Virus record (IMG/VR): IMGVR_UViG_3300049893_001663
Span: 1-40,454 of that record
DNA length: 40,454 nt
DNA from: a virus
Direction: 5' to 3' (one strand)
Shown: piece after piece, positions 38,072 to 40,454 of the stretch
Position numbering within the stretch: the stretch's first letter is position 1
How the letters are laid out: the number at the start of each line of letters is the position of its first letter
Position numbers and translations under genes: made by a program
The notes under the pieces: model-generated
Databases searched by the model: none
What the model was told of the DNA's origin: nothing
Seen by the model: the letters and a program-made list of their open reading frames with translations, nothing else

Positions 38072-38095
38072 AAAAAGCGGGGGCCGAAGCCCCCG
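38072..38095 (-). terminator. Intrinsic terminator between the SSB-like and DUF1937 genes
   Basis: In leftward transcription: CGGGGGC, loop TTCG, GCCCCCG (38078-38095), then CTTTTTC. This is a textbook intrinsic terminator. The ribosome site of the DUF1937 gene begins immediately after the T-run, leaving no room for a promoter, so downstream genes depend on readthrough or antitermination. Confidence 0.82.
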
Positions 38096-38112
38096 AACCT
38101 CGCTACTGAGGA

Positions 38113-38565
38113 CTATAGGCGGGATACCCCTGTGACTTTGGCCCTGGGCTCATTGTTGTAGATTTCATGCTCGACCTTCACCCGCGCGACCTTGCCTACG
38201 AAGTCTCCTAAGGCGAATGCACGGTTGGGGTCGTTAATTCCACAAGCTTCGCGGGCCTGCCCGAGCTTCACATTCTTTCCTTCGCCCAGATCGAGTCCTC
38301 CTGACGGAGTTAAGTCGAGGAAGATCCCTTGAGGCACGAAGACTTTGTCCCGCCCCAGATCTGCCCTGATCGCTGGGGAATCGATAGACCAGATAATATC
38401 TAAGGCAACTCCAGATTTCGAGGGGTCGGCTTTCGAGGTCCATTCCCTAGGAGTCACCTTATCTACGACTGCTGGATACTCTCCCACTGGGCAGGCTTTG
38501 TATTGGGTGGAGTTTGCCCCTTGAAACTGCGTTTGCATAAATGCTGCTGGGTCAAAAGTACTCAT
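38113..38565 (-). CDS. Putative phage single-stranded DNA-binding-like protein (150 aa)
   Basis: 150 residues from the ATG at 38565 (AAGGAG upstream). Starts MSTFDPAAFMQTQFQGANST, then CPVGEYPAVVDKVTPREWTS and DIIWSIDSPAIRADLGRDKV, ending EHEIYNNEPRAKVTGVSRL. The beta-rich core and its position next to a Sak4-like ATPase match phage SSB-like proteins, though I rely on resemblance and context. An open in-frame stretch extends upstream to an ATG at 38760 (65 more residues, 34 bases overlapping the ATPase gene); its composition is protein-like, so the N-terminus is uncertain. It fills the 38566-38726 gap. Confidence 0.68.
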   Translation of the reverse strand: MSTFDPAAFMQTQFQGANSTQYKACPVGEYPAVVDKVTPREWTSKADPSKSGVALDIIWSIDSPAIRADLGRDKVFVPQGIFLDLTPSGGLDLGEGKNVKLGQAREACGINDPNRAFALGDFVGKVARVKVEHEIYNNEPRAKVTGVSRL

Positions 38566-38726
38566 TGCTCCTTGCTCCTTGCTTTGCGCTGGTTGAGGTT
38601 CCCGCACGTGTATGCGGGCAAAGCGCTCGGGGGAGCGATACTCACTCCGTCCGAGCCTGATCCAGCCCTCGGACTCTGCTTGGCGACATGCCAGGCGGAA
38701 GCCGCGGGGACTGGTGCAGACGACCC

Positions 38727-39572
38727 TCAGGGTCCTACGCGGCCGCCCCGAGATTTCCATGTGCTCACGATCTGTCCGAAGTCCGGCTCGAGCCCGTCCG
38801 CGATCCGCAGATTTCGAGCCTTGAGATCCGCCCCGATGGCTGCTGTGCTCCAGGTGAACTTGTCCCCCTGCCGCTGGGCGAGTACCACGTCGGAGAAGTA
38901 GATCGGGAGCTTTGGGGCGAGCTTCCGCCCGAGGGTTGCCGCCATGATCTGGCTCCCGCCGGCAACCTCATTCGTCTCTCGCTCTGCGTGGGCCACGAGG
39001 ACGAAGTGACAACGGGTGACTACGCAGATATTTCGAATGAGCCACTCGAGGTTGTCCATCGCTACGCCCCAGTCGGCCATAGACTTCACGGGCTTGCTCC
39101 CGACTTGGAGGGCCATCGCCATGACGTTGAGGCCGGAAAGGGAATCGAGCCACAGGACTCGGTCGGGAGCCCAAGAGTCGACTGCCCCGTAGGACTGTCC
39201 GCATCGATCGCACTTGAAGCCAGAGAGGGTCTCGAGGACCTGGATGTACTGGTTGTGCTTCAACTTGTTAATGTCCCCGAGCTTGGTGAGGGATTCGAAG
39301 GAAAGGGTGTTGATCTTGCGGGCAGAGTCGATCATCGAGGCCCAGTCCGTCGTCGCGGGCTGGACGTAGTGCCAATGCAGGTCCTGGCACGGAATGTCCC
39401 CGACGACTTCGAAGCCTGGCTCTGTGAATATCGCGAAGACCTTGAGACCTTGCTTGACCATCGTTCGGAGGGACCAGGTCTTGCCGGCGCCCGAGCCTCC
39501 GATGAGCATGGTATTCGTGCCTGGGAGGGAGGGTTGCTGGCTTGCTGACACAACTGCGGGAATTGCGCTCAT
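38727..39572 (-). CDS. Sak4/RecA-like recombination ATPase
   Basis: 281 residues. Walker A IGGSGAGKT (24-32) and Walker B VLWLDSLSG (Asp143) define a RecA-core P-loop ATPase; CDRCG (121-125) adds a possible zinc pair. CVVTRCHFVLVAHAERETNE and DVVLAQRQGDKFTWST resemble Sak4-type single-strand annealing ATPases. These promote annealing with an SSB partner, which is the next gene. With the Cas4-like exonuclease upstream this forms a recombination set. The ATG forms an ATGA overlap with the 58-aa gene. Confidence 0.8.
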   Translation of the reverse strand: MSAIPAVVSASQQPSLPGTNTMLIGGSGAGKTWSLRTMVKQGLKVFAIFTEPGFEVVGDIPCQDLHWHYVQPATTDWASMIDSARKINTLSFESLTKLGDINKLKHNQYIQVLETLSGFKCDRCGQSYGAVDSWAPDRVLWLDSLSGLNVMAMALQVGSKPVKSMADWGVAMDNLEWLIRNICVVTRCHFVLVAHAERETNEVAGGSQIMAATLGRKLAPKLPIYFSDVVLAQRQGDKFTWSTAAIGADLKARNLRIADGLEPDFGQIVSTWKSRGGRVGP

Positions 39573-39745
39573 GTCGGTTCTTTCTCATCAGAGATGGTTA
39601 TAGTGCAATACTCACGAGAGTATTTATCTATTTCAATTGAAGCCCTGAGAATAGTACTTCCCTTGATTCCTGGGATTAAGTGCTCCAAGTTTTTCCTGAT
39701 GAGAGTTATGACCTCTGATTTAGTTAGATAAATGTCGGCTTTCAT
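39569..39745 (-). CDS. Small hypothetical protein (58 aa)
   Basis: 58 residues: MKADIYLTKSEVITLIRKNL, HLIPGIKGSTILRASIEIDK, ending ISDEKEPT. Alternating helix and strand. The start overlaps the upstream stop (39742-39745) and the stop overlaps the ATPase start (39569-39572), both as ATGA. It is more AT-rich than its neighbours, suggesting separate origin. No function known. Confidence 0.66.
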   Translation of the reverse strand: MKADIYLTKSEVITLIRKNLEHLIPGIKGSTILRASIEIDKYSREYCTITISDEKEPT

Positions 39746-40125
39746 GGTGTTATCCCAAGAAGGAAATCCGCCTCTCGACGTTGGAGCTCGAGCGGCAGGG
39801 TTGAGAAAGTATCAAGTGGGACTCGTGTGTTGAGGGTGAGGCTCCCGGGGACGCAGCCCCAGTACTCACCCGTAGCGCATCCGCAAGGTGCCCGGATGAT
39901 ATCGAACTCTTGAATCACCCCATCGTCGAGCATACACTCGCGAGCCCAAACCTCCCCGCAGATCCAGCAGATCCAAAGCCGGGACGAGTACGAGGGGAGC
40001 TCAAGCTCCCCCGGGTCTCTCCGAACGACCCAATCACCTCCCCAGCGAGCGGTCCACACGCACTGGACCTCCCTGTGCATGGTTCCGGTCTCTGGGTCAG
40101 TCCAGGTTCGTGGGTTAAGCGTCAA
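39742..40125 (-). CDS. Hypothetical Cys-rich protein (127 aa)
   Basis: 127 residues, TTG start. LWICWICGEVWARECMLDDG and APCGCATGEYWGC supply several Cys pairs that could bind zinc. The N-terminus is Trp-rich (VQCVWTARWGGDWVVRRDPG). An internal ATG (MHREVQC) is an alternative start. It overlaps both neighbours by a few bases. Nucleic-acid binding is only a guess. Confidence 0.6.
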   Translation of the reverse strand: MTLNPRTWTDPETGTMHREVQCVWTARWGGDWVVRRDPGELELPSYSSRLWICWICGEVWARECMLDDGVIQEFDIIRAPCGCATGEYWGCVPGSLTLNTRVPLDTFSTLPLELQRREADFLLGITP

Positions 40126-40180
40126 AGTACGCTCGGATGAGGATGAGGAGGAGGAAGATTGCTAGCAGGACCCAGAACAT
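40115..40180 (-). CDS. Micro membrane protein (21 aa)
   Basis: MFWVLLAIFLLLILIRAYFD plus Ala: a single hydrophobic helix of 16 residues with a basic residue after it. The ATG at 40180 lies within the exonuclease gene end (overlap 19 bases) and its stop overlaps the next start. Very short, so doubtful, but its composition and packing are typical of phage micro membrane proteins. Confidence 0.42.
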   Translation of the reverse strand: MFWVLLAIFLLLILIRAYFDA

Positions 40181-40454
40181 TCTGGCTCGACCTTTGTTTC
40201 CATCCGGGTCAGTGGGTCCCACTTGCGCCGCTCGAAGTACCCCTCCAGCCAGGGAGTGGGATCTTGAGAGGAACAGCATTGGGTGAATACGCACCCGCCG
40301 TACTCTGTACACGAGTGGTCGAGGTTGAAGTCCCAGACTCCGGAGTCCCACATTACCCCTGCCCGCTCGATGTCCCTATGTGTCTGCTCGAGCCAGCGGT
40401 CGATCATCCACTGGGGCCGATACGTGATCGCCTGGGCCGTGTCGTACTTTGTCT
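40162..40454 (-). CDS. Cas4/RecB-like exonuclease, C-terminal part (continues from position 1)
   Basis: C-terminal end of the 310-residue nuclease whose start is at 771. Bases 40324-40454 repeat 1-131, and 40162-40323 encode the unique last 53 residues plus stop. This part carries the Cys set in DHSCTEYGGCVFTQCCSSQD (262, 268, 273, 274), proposed Fe-S ligands with Cys23. The frame is uninterrupted across the join. Confidence 0.83.
   Translation of the reverse strand, partial: TKYDTAQAITYRPQWMIDRWLEQTHRDIERAGVMWDSGVWDFNLDHSCTEYGGCVFTQCCSSQDPTPWLEGYFERRKWDPLTRMETKVEPECSGSC
40324..40454. repeat. Terminal direct repeat, right copy
   Basis: Repeats 1-131 with one C-to-T difference at 40450. See the left copy. 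The unique genome length is about 40,323 bp. Confidence 0.93.

Noticed and set aside
38688-39548. Plus-strand ORF of 286 aa opposite the Sak4-like gene
   Set aside because: Shadow of the ATPase; no ribosome site or family signature.

Overview
This window looks like one complete tailed-phage genome with a short tail (podovirus type) and a P22-like virion plan. The first 131 bases recur at 40324-40454 with a single mismatch, and one nuclease gene runs off the left edge and finishes at the right edge. The sequence is therefore best read as a circle of about 40,323 bp, which fits a circularly permuted, headful-packaged genome. The host is probably Gram-negative, because the lysis cassette has an R-type lysozyme with an N-terminal membrane anchor, an i-spanin and an o-spanin lipoprotein. 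I see no integrase, lysogeny repressor, RNA polymerase, transposase, CRISPR array, reverse transcriptase or convincing tRNA gene. A virulent phage that uses host RNA polymerase is the simplest reading.

Layout. (1) The minus-strand early/replication block starts at 5498, runs left through position 1, wraps to the right end and continues down to 31829. From 5' to 3' it holds many small early genes (5498 to 762), a Cas4/RecB-like exonuclease across the junction, small Cys-rich and membrane proteins, and a Sak4/RecA-like ATPase with an SSB-like partner. After an intrinsic terminator come a DUF1937 protein, a ParB-methyltransferase fusion, a uracil-DNA-glycosylase/DNA polymerase I fusion, a DUF3987-like helicase, an HTH protein and small proteins. 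Many junctions are ATGA or GTGA overlaps. Four sigma70-like promoters, all with 17-bp spacers, lie at 5539-5567, 4772-4800, 3508-3536 and 2496-2524. (2) Between 4845 and 5129 lies a large imperfect inverted repeat with paired 11-bp iterons and an AT-rich centre, a strong candidate origin or control element. (3) The divergent control region 5499-5939 has the outermost leftward promoter, four phased GTAAC boxes and a cluster of CGTACG palindromes. (4) The plus-strand late block runs from 5940 to 30366. It holds small terminase, two small genes, large terminase, portal, a variable tail/appendage module (10692-16275, including a protein with about 17 copies of a 20-residue Gly/Ala repeat), scaffold, P22-like coat, gp4-like and gp10-like tail-completion proteins, a propeller-like tail protein, four large putative ejection proteins (one with an HExxH metallopeptidase-like domain), and lysis genes. 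(5) At 30332-31674 a minus-strand cassette with a DHH/DHHA1 phosphoesterase and two small genes sits between the i-spanin and the intact o-spanin. A remnant of a second o-spanin lies inside it.

How it works together. Leftward early transcription should deliver the replication and recombination set (nuclease, Sak4-like annealing ATPase, SSB-like protein, polymerase, helicase, methyltransferase). Rightward late transcription makes the packaging motor, capsid, tail, ejection and lysis proteins. Most product names rest on motif and context recognition by eye. No database search was run, and many small early genes stay unassigned.
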